NCBI GenBank assembly: GCA_944319795.1
Contig: CALUFA010000002.1
Location: forward strand, 86,296 to 150,295
Source of the DNA: an uncultured Prevotella sp.
GTDB taxonomy: Bacteria > Bacteroidota > Bacteroidia > Bacteroidales > Bacteroidaceae
DNA: 64,000 bases
Direction: 5' to 3'
In this document: positions 51,646 to 60,611 of the stretch, piece by piece
Layout: every line of letters begins with the position of its first letter
Position numbering within the stretch: position 1 is the stretch's first letter
Program-made: the position numbers and the translations under genes
Notes under the pieces: model-generated
The model's input: only the letters and a program-made list of their open reading frames with translations
Told to the model about the DNA's origin: nothing
The model's database searches: none

Positions 51646-52229
51646 TTAATATCAGTTTTTATTTTTATAATCTTTGCCGGTACGCCACCTGCAACGGCAT
51701 TGTCGGGAATGTCTTTCGTCACCACGGCATTTGCACCTACCGTTACGTTGTTGCCTATCGTCACGCTGCCAAAGATTTTTGCTCCAAGGCCAAAGTAACA
51801 GTTGTCGCCAACTACGATTTTTTCACCGGTCGCCTTCTCATGTTTATTCCCGAAAACCACGCCTGGCAGTAATGTACAGTTCTTGCCAATCTTACATTGT
51901 GGGCCTACGTGTACAAAACCGCCGGCATGGTATATCCTGAACCCTGGCCCGACACAATTCGGGTAGATAGTGAAGTTTAGTTTAAACCCAAGGCGCTTGT
52001 ATCTAAGCCAATGACAGAGATAAGGTATTGAATACCAATTTTTTCCCCCCCCCGAATGGATTTTAGCGCCATAATATTCAATAAAGCGCAAGTGGCGGAT
52101 ATAAGAGTAGATATACCACACCTCGTTATGCAAAACAAGGTCTTTCACCCCCGGCCTCTTATTGCCGAAACGCTTAAGGTCTTCAGCAAGAGTGTGTTTT
52201 AAGAATTCTTTTCTTAAGTTCATTTTCAA
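51639..52229 (-). CDS. Serine acetyltransferase-like (CysE/WcaF-type) hexapeptide protein with poly-G tract
   Basis: 196 residues. A helical N-terminal part (LRKEFLKHTLAEDLKRFG) precedes a left-handed beta-helix: IYPNCVGPGFRIYHAGGFVHVG, CTLLPGVVFGNKHEKATG, VVGDNCYFGLGAKIFGSVTIG, VTVGANAVVTKDIPDNAVAGG. The catalytic His is in IYHAGG. Probably an acetyltransferase for the surface glycan rather than cysteine synthesis, judged by context. Codons 59-62 (SGGG) include a G9 tract (52053-52045). It overlaps the polymerase gene upstream by 47 bp, or about 41 bp if the second Met is used. Confidence 0.9.
   Translation of the reverse strand: MKMNLRKEFLKHTLAEDLKRFGNKRPGVKDLVLHNEVWYIYSYIRHLRFIEYYGAKIHSGGGKNWYSIPYLCHWLRYKRLGFKLNFTIYPNCVGPGFRIYHAGGFVHVGPQCKIGKNCTLLPGVVFGNKHEKATGEKIVVGDNCYFGLGAKIFGSVTIGNNVTVGANAVVTKDIPDNAVAGGVPAKIIKIKTDIKC
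52045..52053 (-). repeat. In-frame poly-G tract (G9)
   Basis: Nine G on the coding strand, encoding Ser-Gly-Gly-Gly at residues 59-62 of the CysE-like acetyltransferase; currently in frame. Confidence 0.95.
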
Positions 52230-53373
52230 GTCTCCATTGTGAGCATATATACCCCAAAAGCATAAATGTAGAAATAGACGAAGGCCCTAACATTATACCA
52301 GAATCTGCTACGCTATGAATCATAACGAAAAATATCATTATAATCCCCATTTTGTACATATTCATCTGTAGCAAACAAATAGTCTTGTAACGCCTCTTCC
52401 AAAAAACGAAGAACAGTATTACGCCGCAAATTCCAAACTCAGCTAAGACGGGGAAAAACGTATCCGCAATAAAAGAAAAAGCCGTTCCCGCATCTTCTGG
52501 AGCGCACCCCCATACTTCGTTTATTCCGTATTTATAATATAATGGCGAATAATACTGGCGTGTTGCTTCTGTTCCAAACGTTCCTAAACCGCTACCGAAA
52601 GGAATATAGGTAAATAAGATGACAAAGCCATAATAGTATAGATAGGCACGAGCCATTCCGTCCTCAAAACCAGTTATGAAATATGCAGAGAACTTCTCAA
52701 AATTGAAATATATGGCAACACAAACTAATAATGAGATAAGGCAAATATATTTTATGTTGAACTTTATCTTTTCTTTTAAAAAGAAGATAATATAAACAAA
52801 GAAAACAAACGTTGCTACAAACTTCGCTTTCAACGCGAAGAAGCCGGGAAACAATATTAACAAAGCTATGACCTTTGCCCTCTTATCATGGCGTGAAAAC
52901 GCATAATACGTAAAACTTACAAGCAACGACGCATTGGCAAGACCTGCTGAGTTACCATACACATAGGCAATATATGGCAATGACAGATAAAAGAACATCC
53001 CTAAAATTATGCAGAACAATGAAAACTTTTTCAGCGTCTTGCCCGACATCCTGACAGAAGCGTAATAAATGGCATAAAAACTTATAAACGGCTTCATGAA
53101 TTGCATCAAATCGAATATTGCAGCCTGCGGAACATTTACGCCAAGAATAAAAGAATAAAGCAGATAGCCCAACATTATCAGGACGAAAACCTTAAACTCC
53201 TTATGCCTAAACGGCTTGTAGGCTAAAAACATAAACAGGAACAAGGAGACTGCTATAGCTTCATCCAACCACGAAGGAGCACTCTTGCCTATTGTTATAC
53301 ACAATAATGACAAGGCGAACAAAAAAACAAGAATTTTGTCAGTCTTGCGTTCAACCAATAAATTACGTACCAT
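52183..53373 (-). CDS. Putative polysaccharide polymerase (Wzy/O-antigen polymerase-like)
   Basis: 396-residue integral membrane protein with 10-12 hydrophobic segments. A large outer loop between late helices (about 250-300, GSGLGTFGTEATRQYYSPLYYKYG in parts) fits Wzy-type polymerases, and its place among glycosyltransferases supports that role. Sequence similarity in this family is low, so the call leans on topology and context. It would polymerise undecaprenyl-linked repeats in the periplasm. AT-rich compared with flanking housekeeping genes. Confidence 0.78.
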   Translation of the reverse strand: MVRNLLVERKTDKILVFLFALSLLCITIGKSAPSWLDEAIAVSLFLFMFLAYKPFRHKEFKVFVLIMLGYLLYSFILGVNVPQAAIFDLMQFMKPFISFYAIYYASVRMSGKTLKKFSLFCIILGMFFYLSLPYIAYVYGNSAGLANASLLVSFTYYAFSRHDKRAKVIALLILFPGFFALKAKFVATFVFFVYIIFFLKEKIKFNIKYICLISLLVCVAIYFNFEKFSAYFITGFEDGMARAYLYYYGFVILFTYIPFGSGLGTFGTEATRQYYSPLYYKYGINEVWGCAPEDAGTAFSFIADTFFPVLAEFGICGVILFFVFWKRRYKTICLLQMNMYKMGIIMIFFVMIHSVADSGIMLGPSSISTFMLLGYICSQWRLENELKKRILKTHSC

Positions 53374-53393
53374 TTCTATCTAAACGGTTGTTT

Positions 53394-54332
53394 TTATATT
53401 AGATACTTCAAATGTCCGTCCAACCGTTTCCTTATCCCAGCCCAAATAGCTTTATTGAAAATACAATAATTTTTGAAAGAGCCTTTTGTTAGATAAAGAT
53501 AAGAATAAAACGGATAAGTTATAATGATATAAATGTAATCACGAAGGATAAACCTGTTATAAACCATGTTTCTGTGTTTGCAATAAATTCTAATAGGCGT
53601 GTCCTCAATACTTAATTTTACTTTACGCCGGCCTATGCCGAACTTGTAAACTCTCGGAATCTTACAAGGATGATAATGTATTGAGTTTATGCAAGTAACT
53701 GGTATGAAGCCAGCCTTTACCGCACGCTTATGATAGTTGACCTCGTCACCTTGAAAGAAAAAATCAGGATTGGGATAGCCTACTTTATCCACCAATTCTT
53801 TACTGTACATTGTGCCGTTAAACGGTGCCGAATAATTCAATATTATGCCGTCCGCATCGCTTTCCTGCTCTATCTCTTTGCGGTCAAAGCCATACGACTT
53901 TCTCGGGAAACTTGTTTTTGTATGGTCTGTATCTGAAACCACAAGGGCATTTATGTAGTCATACCGCCCCATCCATTTTGCAATATATTTCAGCTCGTCC
54001 TTGTCGGGCTGCCCGTCGTCGTCCATTAGCACGAAACCGTCATAACCGCCGTCCTCGTGGGCGGTCTTCAGGCCAGTGTAAAAGCCGCCCGCACCACCTA
54101 AGTTCTTGTCAAGGCGTATATATTTTACGTCTATTGTAGGATTAGACAACAAGTCGTTTTCATTCAGGCATTCATAAGTTCCATCTGTAGACGCATTATC
54201 TACAATATAAACAGCCTTAGGCGGAAGCGTTTGCGAATATACGCCATGCAAACACCTCATTAAATAATCCTTCCTGTTATATGTAACGACTATAACCGCA
54301 AGGCTGATTAAATTAATATCTTTATTAGTCAT
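53394..54332 (-). CDS. GT2 glycosyltransferase, GlfT-like galactofuranosyltransferase
   Basis: 312 residues. IAVVIVTYNRKDYLMRCL and IVDNASTDGTYE are the GT-A nucleotide-sugar site; DKNLGGAGGFYTGLKTA and VLMDDDGQPDKDEL give the GGAGG stretch and DDD metal motif typical of GlfT-type enzymes. A C-terminal hydrophobic, amphipathic region may hold it at the membrane. Its 4-bp overlap with glf supports use of UDP-galactofuranose. Acceptor unknown. Confidence 0.9.
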   Translation of the reverse strand: MTNKDINLISLAVIVVTYNRKDYLMRCLHGVYSQTLPPKAVYIVDNASTDGTYECLNENDLLSNPTIDVKYIRLDKNLGGAGGFYTGLKTAHEDGGYDGFVLMDDDGQPDKDELKYIAKWMGRYDYINALVVSDTDHTKTSFPRKSYGFDRKEIEQESDADGIILNYSAPFNGTMYSKELVDKVGYPNPDFFFQGDEVNYHKRAVKAGFIPVTCINSIHYHPCKIPRVYKFGIGRRKVKLSIEDTPIRIYCKHRNMVYNRFILRDYIYIIITYPFYSYLYLTKGSFKNYCIFNKAIWAGIRKRLDGHLKYLI

Positions 54333-55459
54333 AATTTATGAAATTTCATTACTTTCTCAATAACTGGTGCCATATCATAGTATTTATACTCTGCCAACCT
54401 TCCGCCGAAGATAACATCTTTCTCTTTGTCGGCCAGCTCTTTATACTTTGCGTAAAGCGTGGAGTTAGTCTCGTCGTTCACAGGATAATAAGGCTCCATG
54501 CCGTCTTGCCACTCGGTTGAGTATTCGCGTGAGATGACGGTCTTTGGACAATCGTAGACAGCTGGGCCGAACATCTCGAAATGCTTGTGCTCTATGACGC
54601 GGGTGTAGGGCACTTCACGCTCGGTGTAGTTCACCACGGCGTTGCCTTGGTAGTTTGACATATCGAGCGTTTCCTGCTCAAAGCGTACCGTGCGATAGTT
54701 CAGCTTACCGAAACGGTAGCCGTAAAACTCGTCTATCTTACCTGTAAATACAATCCTGTCAGCAAGGCTTTCCCAATATGATCTGTTGTCAAAGAAGTCT
54801 GCGCTTATTTTTGTCTCAACTCCGTCAAGCAAACCATCAATAAGTTTGTTGTAGCCGCCAATTGGTATGCCTTGATATTTGTCGTTAAAATAATTATTGT
54901 CAAAAACAAGGCGTACAGGCAGACGCTTTATTATGAAAGCCGGTAGGTTTGTACATTTACGTCCCCATTGTTTCTCCGTATAACCTTTTATCAGCTTTTC
55001 ATAAATGTCTTTTCCGATAAGCACCTGTGCCTGCTCCTCAAGGTTACGAGGTTCAGTAACTCCATCTGCTCGCATCTTTGCAATTGCCGTTGCTTTCTGC
55101 TCATTTATCTTTGCCTGTACTTCTTCAGGCGTAGTTACTCCCCACATTTGATAGAATGTGTTCATATTGAACGGCAGGTTGTACAACTTGCCCTTGTAGT
55201 TTGCCACGGGCGAGTTGGTGTAGCGGTTGAACTCGACTATTGAGTTTACGAAGTCCCAAACCTTCTTATTTGAGGTATGGAATATGTGCGCCCCGTATTT
55301 GTGTACGTTTATTCCTTCAATGTTCTCACAATAGACATTTCCTCCCAAATGCGGACGTTTGTCAATCACAAGACATTTCTTTCCTTGCTTCTTTGCAAAG
55401 TATGCAAACGTGGTTCCAAACAATCCAGAACCAACTATCAGAAAATCGTATCGAATCAT
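54329..55459 (-). CDS. glf: UDP-galactopyranose mutase
   Basis: Converts UDP-Galp to UDP-Galf with reduced FAD. 376 residues: dinucleotide loop IVGSGLFGTTFA at 7-18, VIDKRPHLGGNVY, KYGAHIFHTSNKKVWDFV, NLPFNMNTFYQMWG, EKQWGRKCTNLP and the late YYPVNDETN are all family landmarks. It shows that galactofuranose is part of the surface glycan. Cotranscribed with the GlfT-like GT2 downstream. Confidence 0.97.
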   Translation of the reverse strand: MIRYDFLIVGSGLFGTTFAYFAKKQGKKCLVIDKRPHLGGNVYCENIEGINVHKYGAHIFHTSNKKVWDFVNSIVEFNRYTNSPVANYKGKLYNLPFNMNTFYQMWGVTTPEEVQAKINEQKATAIAKMRADGVTEPRNLEEQAQVLIGKDIYEKLIKGYTEKQWGRKCTNLPAFIIKRLPVRLVFDNNYFNDKYQGIPIGGYNKLIDGLLDGVETKISADFFDNRSYWESLADRIVFTGKIDEFYGYRFGKLNYRTVRFEQETLDMSNYQGNAVVNYTEREVPYTRVIEHKHFEMFGPAVYDCPKTVISREYSTEWQDGMEPYYPVNDETNSTLYAKYKELADKEKDVIFGGRLAEYKYYDMAPVIEKVMKFHKL

Positions 55460-55596
55460 TATGTCTAAATTTTTCTTAATAACAACAATAAAGGTCGACT
55501 AATCAAAAAAATAATGTCCCAACAATCTTTTGACACATTATCATAGTGGCAAGATAATGATACAAGAATCTTATCTGTAGAAACATTAAGGTATAA

Positions 55597-56547
55597 CTAA
55601 CACCTTACAACACGTTTAACAATCTTAATAATTTTGTTAAAACCATTCATTTTTAAATATGAGATGGGAGTTGTATATCGCCAACGACGGTGTATCTTCT
55701 GCCAATATTTTTTTGCATTGCTAAAATCTTCCATTCCTAAATATTGGTAAAACAGATAAAGATTTTTTCTCTGCTCAAAAACACCATTATACTTATTATC
55801 CGTTACCTTATTCATTATATCCAATAAGACCAACTCCTTATTTATCACATCCAATTTAAAATTCATATTTTTATTTGTTCTAAAAGTCCATGAGTTTTCA
55901 GACATGAATCTATATACACACATTATATCATGCATATAGAAAACCTTGCCCTTCGACGCTAAATATATTTGTAACGGATAATCACCTACATGCAGGTTAA
56001 AAACAGAGCTTGGTACATTTTCAATGTATTTCACAGAAAACATTAATGATGCAGTCGGACAAAATAATCCGCCTCCTAAAATGACATCTTCAATGGGAAC
56101 TGTTTGAGATTTCTTATAACGAAAATGCTCTTTTCCAAAAACATCTCCAATTAGGCGGCAATTTTCGTGAAAGCACATTGAATAATCAGGATGCGCATCC
56201 ATAAAATCCACTTGTTTTTGCAACTTCAACGGGTCAATCCAATAGTCATCGCCCTCACATAAGGCTATATATTTGCCTTGCGCTTTAGGGAAAACGAATT
56301 TTGCAAACATTCCTCTTACCCCTTTTTGATATTGGTTTTCATCATGGAATATCGGCTTTATCAGGTCTGGATACTTTGCGACGTATTCCTTTATTATTTC
56401 CGTCGTTCCGTCAGTTGAGCAATCGTCGTTTATAATAATTTCAAATGGGAAGTTGGTTTTCTGCATCAGAAAGCCGTCCAAACATTGGCGTATGTAAGGA
56501 GCATGATTATATGTAATCGAACATATTGAAACTACTGGTTTGCTCAT
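55597..56547 (-). CDS. GT2 glycosyltransferase
   Basis: 316 residues. VVSICSITYNHAPYIRQCLDGF and IINDDCSTDGTTEII form the GT-A site, YIALCEGDDYWIDPLKLQKQ is the donor and metal motif (EGDDYW). The C-terminal half is helical and Lys/Tyr-rich. Inverting transferase for the repeat unit; sugar not inferable. It is AT-rich and separated from glf by a 137-bp gene-free gap, and from the ATP-grasp gene by element B and array R7. Confidence 0.92.
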   Translation of the reverse strand: MSKPVVSICSITYNHAPYIRQCLDGFLMQKTNFPFEIIINDDCSTDGTTEIIKEYVAKYPDLIKPIFHDENQYQKGVRGMFAKFVFPKAQGKYIALCEGDDYWIDPLKLQKQVDFMDAHPDYSMCFHENCRLIGDVFGKEHFRYKKSQTVPIEDVILGGGLFCPTASLMFSVKYIENVPSSVFNLHVGDYPLQIYLASKGKVFYMHDIMCVYRFMSENSWTFRTNKNMNFKLDVINKELVLLDIMNKVTDNKYNGVFEQRKNLYLFYQYLGMEDFSNAKKYWQKIHRRWRYTTPISYLKMNGFNKIIKIVKRVVRC

Positions 56548-56577
56548 AAATTTAATATTATGTTTCCATTTTTACCG

Positions 56578-56763
56578 TCACAATGTCACATAGCACTACA
56601 AGTTATTAGGTATCAGCTCTTTACAATGTGACATTACATTATTTTCGTTTTCACTATCGTCACACCGCATAAACTTGTGACATTGGTGAATGTTGCAGAA
56701 CCATTAATGTCACCATATAACCAATTGACTATTAACGGAATAGACCGTGACGTGACATTGTGA
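56578..56763. repeat. TIR element B (TCACAATGTCAC ... GTGACATTGTGA)
   Basis: 186 bp with perfect 12-bp inverted ends identical to element A at 10303-10506 and internal GTGACATT/AATGTCAC motifs in the same order (for example TATCGTCAC, CATTAATGTCAC). Confidence 0.75.
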
Positions 56764-56832
56764 CATTAAAAACGACACGGATAATTGTTTTGTAAAATCA
56801 TTGATTATCTTAATCATTATGAATTACGACGC

Positions 56833-56891
56833 AAAAGGTTACCTCTTACAAGCTCAAAAGTATCATTTCGTGTTGCAATATATGACCTTTT
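56833..56891. repeat. 22-bp-period array, copy R7 (3 clear units)
   Basis: Units aaaaggttacctctt, caaaagtatcatttc and aatatatgacctttt with spacers acaagct and gtgttgc; a fourth unit is not recognisable. Confidence 0.6.
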
Positions 56892-56941
56892 ACAAATTAA
56901 GACAGCAATGACGGTATCTTTACGATTATATCCCAAATGAA

Positions 56942-57952
56942 TCACCCCATTTCAACTGGAACCAAATCTTTACAGCATTTTGTTCCTATCTTCGGTGTCA
57001 ACAACCGCATATCCGTTTCTTGACCTCTCAACCAATTTACAATCTGTTGCGGAACATCTACGCCGGCAATATGCGTAAACGGATATTGCCCACCAAATCG
57101 ACAATTCATTTCCAGCACGATATTGTTACCCGAATCAGTCCTGAAACAGTCAACATCCAATATTCCAATATGTTTCAAGTCTTTAGATATTATGGTTGAG
57201 ACATCAACAAAATCAGATGAGTCTACAATTTCCGCTATGTCAGTTTCGCCTGAGCGCATTGCAAGTTTCTTTTTAGCGAATGTCGTCACATAGTTGCCTT
57301 TCAGGTCGTTAAGTATTTCCAGCCCATATTCTTGGCCGTTTATTTTCTGCTGGATTATTACGCAAGCCTCCCTGTCCGCATCTGACTCATACCTTAAATA
57401 CGTATCAAAAATTTCTGAATGGAGTTTCTTGTACAGAACATCCAACTCTTCGCTGTTACAAGCTTTGTATATGCCTATCGACCCCATTCCCCAGCGTGGT
57501 TTCAATATCAATGGGAAAGTAATATCGCCTTGCTTTAGTGCTTGCTTCGCTTCGTCCAAGTTTATGAAAGACTTGGTTTGGGGAATTCCCAATTTGCTTA
57601 AATAAAGATATGTCGCCCACTTGTCATTGCATATCTCTGTCACTTTATAGTCAGAAACCAAAACGGTTATCCCGTTTTCTTTGAACAATTCTCTGTTTTT
57701 TGCCAACATCGGCAAGTCGATATCGAACAGTGAGATTATTGCAGATATATTCTTTTCCTTACAATATCCCAATAAAAATGATATGTAATTCCCGTCATAT
57801 ATTGCCGGGGTCAAGGTGTATCCGTCAGCCTGCGTTAGTGTGTACGTCATCACGCTGTTTGATGCGTAGACATACCCTATTCCGTCCAATGCGTTCTTAA
57901 AATAATTTACCAAATAAGTGCGCCGGCCGACCGAAGTCAATAATATGTTCAT
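56942..57952 (-). CDS. ATP-grasp ligase of the polysaccharide locus
   Basis: 336 residues. An N-terminal Rossmann-like preATP domain (ILLTSVGRRTYLVNYFKNAL) is followed by an ATP-grasp core: FPLILKPRWGMGSIGIYKA, VIIQQKINGQEYGLEIL and the metal site IVLEMNCRFGGQYPF. Such proteins form amide or carbamoyl-phosphate-like bonds between a carboxylate and an amine. With the GNAT, PLP and aminotransferase genes beside it, it may attach or build an amino-acid-type substituent on an aminosugar; that is inference. Overlaps the GNAT gene by 4 bp. Confidence 0.88.
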   Translation of the reverse strand: MNILLTSVGRRTYLVNYFKNALDGIGYVYASNSVMTYTLTQADGYTLTPAIYDGNYISFLLGYCKEKNISAIISLFDIDLPMLAKNRELFKENGITVLVSDYKVTEICNDKWATYLYLSKLGIPQTKSFINLDEAKQALKQGDITFPLILKPRWGMGSIGIYKACNSEELDVLYKKLHSEIFDTYLRYESDADREACVIIQQKINGQEYGLEILNDLKGNYVTTFAKKKLAMRSGETDIAEIVDSSDFVDVSTIISKDLKHIGILDVDCFRTDSGNNIVLEMNCRFGGQYPFTHIAGVDVPQQIVNWLRGQETDMRLLTPKIGTKCCKDLVPVEMG

Positions 57953-58404
57953 AATTGTTTTTCTAAATAAAATCGTGTTAAATCATATTCAGGCAATGGC
58001 TGTTGGCTAACCAAGTTGAAACCTACCTTTCGGTATAAGTTCATTGCATTTACGTTGTTGGTATCAATACCTACAGTCTTCATTCCTGCATCTTTCATTA
58101 TGATAATACTTTTTCTTATCAATGTCGTAGCAATGCCACGTTTCTGATAGGATGGTGATACGCTTACGAATGTGACATATCCTTTGCATGTAGACGTGTC
58201 ATTCGCATAAAAAACAATAAGTCCAGCTATCTTACCTTCATCTAAAGCAGCAATGATATTTGACAATGGATAAAATTTATGAACCCATGTTGTTATATCA
58301 ATTCTTTCTGATAAGCGCGGAACAAAATCTTTGTCTACATCAAAAATAAAAGATATTATGTCATCTATTTTTAAATGTTTTTTTTCTAAAACATATTCAA
58401 TCAT
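57949..58404 (-). CDS. GNAT family N-acetyltransferase
   Basis: 151 residues. The acetyl-CoA loop is VSPSYQKRGIATTLIRKSI (about residues 82-100, R/Q-x-x-G-I/A pattern), then TVGIDTNNVNAMNLYRKVGF as the usual strand-helix. Likely acylates the amino sugar made by the DegT enzyme. Lies between the ATP-grasp and PLP genes with 4-bp overlap and 3-bp gap, and is AT-rich like them. Confidence 0.9.
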   Translation of the reverse strand: MIEYVLEKKHLKIDDIISFIFDVDKDFVPRLSERIDITTWVHKFYPLSNIIAALDEGKIAGLIVFYANDTSTCKGYVTFVSVSPSYQKRGIATTLIRKSIIIMKDAGMKTVGIDTNNVNAMNLYRKVGFNLVSQQPLPEYDLTRFYLEKQL

Positions 58405-58407
58405 AGC

Positions 58408-59340
58408 CTATAAATTTGATAATAAATTGAATATTCCTCCAGTATGCCAAAACAAAATATTCTTTCCATAAAACTCGTTGTCTTTCTTTATCGTATCTAA
58501 CATTCCATAAAAAGCCTTCCCTGAATAAGTAGTATCGATGAACATATTTTCATTTACGATACATTCATGCACAACTTCTTTCAGTTCTTTATTATAAAGT
58601 CCGTATCCACCACAGAGATAATCATCATGAAAAACAAGATTATCAAAATTATAGTTAGTTGATAAATATGAATTCAATAATTGCATATCTTCATAAAGTG
58701 TGGATTTCTCTATTTCCCAAGTTCTCGCCGTAGAGATAGCATGTACCTTTGCTACAGGGAAATATTTTTGCATACCAGCACATACACCTGTTAAGGTTGT
58801 CCCTGTTCCGCATGCTATAAAAAGATAATCAAGTTGCTTAATCTGGGAAGACAACTCTTTTACAGCGTCAAAATAACTATAAACACCTTCTAAAGATTTT
58901 CCTCCACCATAAATGAACTTTGTTCTAATTCCATGAGCTTCATAATGTTTAATCACGTCATTGATTGTATTTGCCACATTTGATTTTAGACATCGTGTAG
59001 ATGTCATTCCGACAAACTTACAAAGCTTATAATTAAGAGATGTTTCAAACTCATCAAGATTATTCGTGTATTCCACTAAATGAAATTTCACTCCTAAATG
59101 AGCGCACATTAAAGCACATGCCCTATTAAAATTACTACATGGGCCTCCGGCTGTTATCAATACATCATATTTAGAAGGAGAAAGGTCGTACAACAAATAT
59201 TGTAACATACGTGCTTTATTCCCACCACCTATACCTAAGAATGAGGTATCATCTCTTTTCGCATAAAGATTTACATGTAACAATCCGCTATAATACGGTA
59301 GTGAGTGTAAATATGATGGTAAAAAACTAAAATGTTTCAT
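58408..59340 (-). CDS. PLP fold-II enzyme (ACC deaminase/D-cysteine desulfhydrase-like)
   Basis: 310 residues of the tryptophan synthase beta-like PLP family. The PLP lysine is in LGIGGGNKARMLQYL, the substrate loop in TAGGPCSNFNRACALM and the phosphate loop in ACGTGTTLTGVCAGM. Closest in pattern to D-cysteine desulfhydrase/ACC deaminase. In a glycan locus it may make or break an unusual amino acid used as a substituent; the substrate is unknown. Very AT-rich, in contrast to the DegT gene it overlaps by 4 bp. Confidence 0.87.
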   Translation of the reverse strand: MKHFSFLPSYLHSLPYYSGLLHVNLYAKRDDTSFLGIGGGNKARMLQYLLYDLSPSKYDVLITAGGPCSNFNRACALMCAHLGVKFHLVEYTNNLDEFETSLNYKLCKFVGMTSTRCLKSNVANTINDVIKHYEAHGIRTKFIYGGGKSLEGVYSYFDAVKELSSQIKQLDYLFIACGTGTTLTGVCAGMQKYFPVAKVHAISTARTWEIEKSTLYEDMQLLNSYLSTNYNFDNLVFHDDYLCGGYGLYNKELKEVVHECIVNENMFIDTTYSGKAFYGMLDTIKKDNEFYGKNILFWHTGGIFNLLSNL

Positions 59341-60446
59341 TTAATTATAACATTAATTATTCTTTCGGCATCCTCGTCACTAAGCGCATGGTGCATGGGC
59401 AGGCAGATTACACTATTTGCCATCTTGTGCGCCTCAGGCAGGTTCTCGGGCTTCGCACTCTCCAATCCGCGGTAGGTAGAAAACTCGCTGATGAGCGGGT
59501 AGAAGTAGCGTCGGCCGAGTACGCCTTGCTCTTTCATCTTGAAGTAAAGCTCGTCGCGTGTCATGCCATACTTCTTAGCGTCAACGAAGATGGGGAAATA
59601 TGAGTAATTGTGGCGCACGCCGGGCATGTCGTCAAAGAAGGTTATGCCTTCCACATTGCGCAGGGCGTTACGGTATTTGATGGCGACCTGATGACGTGCT
59701 TCTATTGCGGCGTCTACCTGACGAAGGTTGAGCATGCCGTAGGCTGAGCGCACCTCGTCCATCTTGCTGTTAATGCCGGGGCCGACGACTGTTGTCTCGT
59801 TGGCGAAGCCGAAGTTCTTCAGGTAATCGATGCGCTTCTTCATGCGTTCGTCGTGCATCACCATCGCGCCGCCCTCAACGGTGTTGTAGACTTTCGTTGC
59901 GTGGAAACTGAGCGTGCTGAGGTCGCCGGCGTTAAGTATGCTCTCGCCGTCCACCTCTACGCCGAAGGCATGGGCGGCGTCATAGATCACCTTAAGGCCG
60001 TACTGGTCGGCAATCTCCTGTATGCGCTTCGTGTCGCAAGGCTTGCCGTAAACGTGTACGGGCATTATGGCCGTAGTTTTGGGCGTGATGGCAGCCTCGA
60101 TTTTGTCGGGGTTGATGTTTCCCGTGCGTGGGTCGATGTCTACGAACACGGGCTTTATGCCGTTCCACCAAAGGGCATGGGTAGTGGCAACGAAGCTGTA
60201 AGGCGTGGTGATAACCTCGCCCGTAATGCGAAGAGCCTGAAGAGCCGTGATGAGCGGCAGCGTGCCGTTAGTGAACAGGCTGATGTAGGGAACTTTCAGG
60301 TATGCGGCAAGTTCCTTTTCAAGTTGCTTGTGGAACTGTCCGTTATTGGTTATCCACTTGCTCGCCCATATCTGTTTGAGCATTTCGTTAAGGTCGTCGA
60401 GATTTGGCAGTAACGGCGACGTTACTGTTATTACATTGTTGGACAT
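59337..60446 (-). CDS. DegT/DnrJ/EryC1 aminotransferase (sugar aminotransferase)
   Basis: 369 residues. Transfers an amino group to a keto-sugar nucleotide. FTNGTLPLITALQAL binds PLP phosphate; PVFVDIDPRTGNINPDKIEAA, VIYDAAHAFGV (PLP Asp) and SFHATKVYNTVEGGAMV (PLP Lys) are the standard landmarks. Base composition is GC-rich like the housekeeping genes, unlike the next three genes. A 165-bp gap precedes it after the flippase. Confidence 0.96.
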   Translation of the reverse strand: MSNNVITVTSPLLPNLDDLNEMLKQIWASKWITNNGQFHKQLEKELAAYLKVPYISLFTNGTLPLITALQALRITGEVITTPYSFVATTHALWWNGIKPVFVDIDPRTGNINPDKIEAAITPKTTAIMPVHVYGKPCDTKRIQEIADQYGLKVIYDAAHAFGVEVDGESILNAGDLSTLSFHATKVYNTVEGGAMVMHDERMKKRIDYLKNFGFANETTVVGPGINSKMDEVRSAYGMLNLRQVDAAIEARHQVAIKYRNALRNVEGITFFDDMPGVRHNYSYFPIFVDAKKYGMTRDELYFKMKEQGVLGRRYFYPLISEFSTYRGLESAKPENLPEAHKMANSVICLPMHHALSDEDAERIINVIIK

Positions 60447-60611
60447 GATATTTTGGAATTTAAAGAATTTAGAGAAGTTATAGAAGTTAAAGCCGAATGC
60501 TTTTCCTTCATGGAGTATTTCTTCAGGGAATTAAAGGAGTTAAAGACAAATGTTTTGTTACTTGCATTCCTTGTCTGCTTGTTGTTGGCAGCTTGTCTGC
60601 TTTTTACTCTT

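Larger units (their letters stand above)
56548..56941. other. Gap in the polysaccharide operon carrying two repeat elements
   Basis: A 394-bp gene-free stretch with TIR element B (56578-56763) and array R7 (56833-56891). No promoter box of good quality was seen. It may mark a recombination junction between modules of the locus. Confidence 0.7.
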
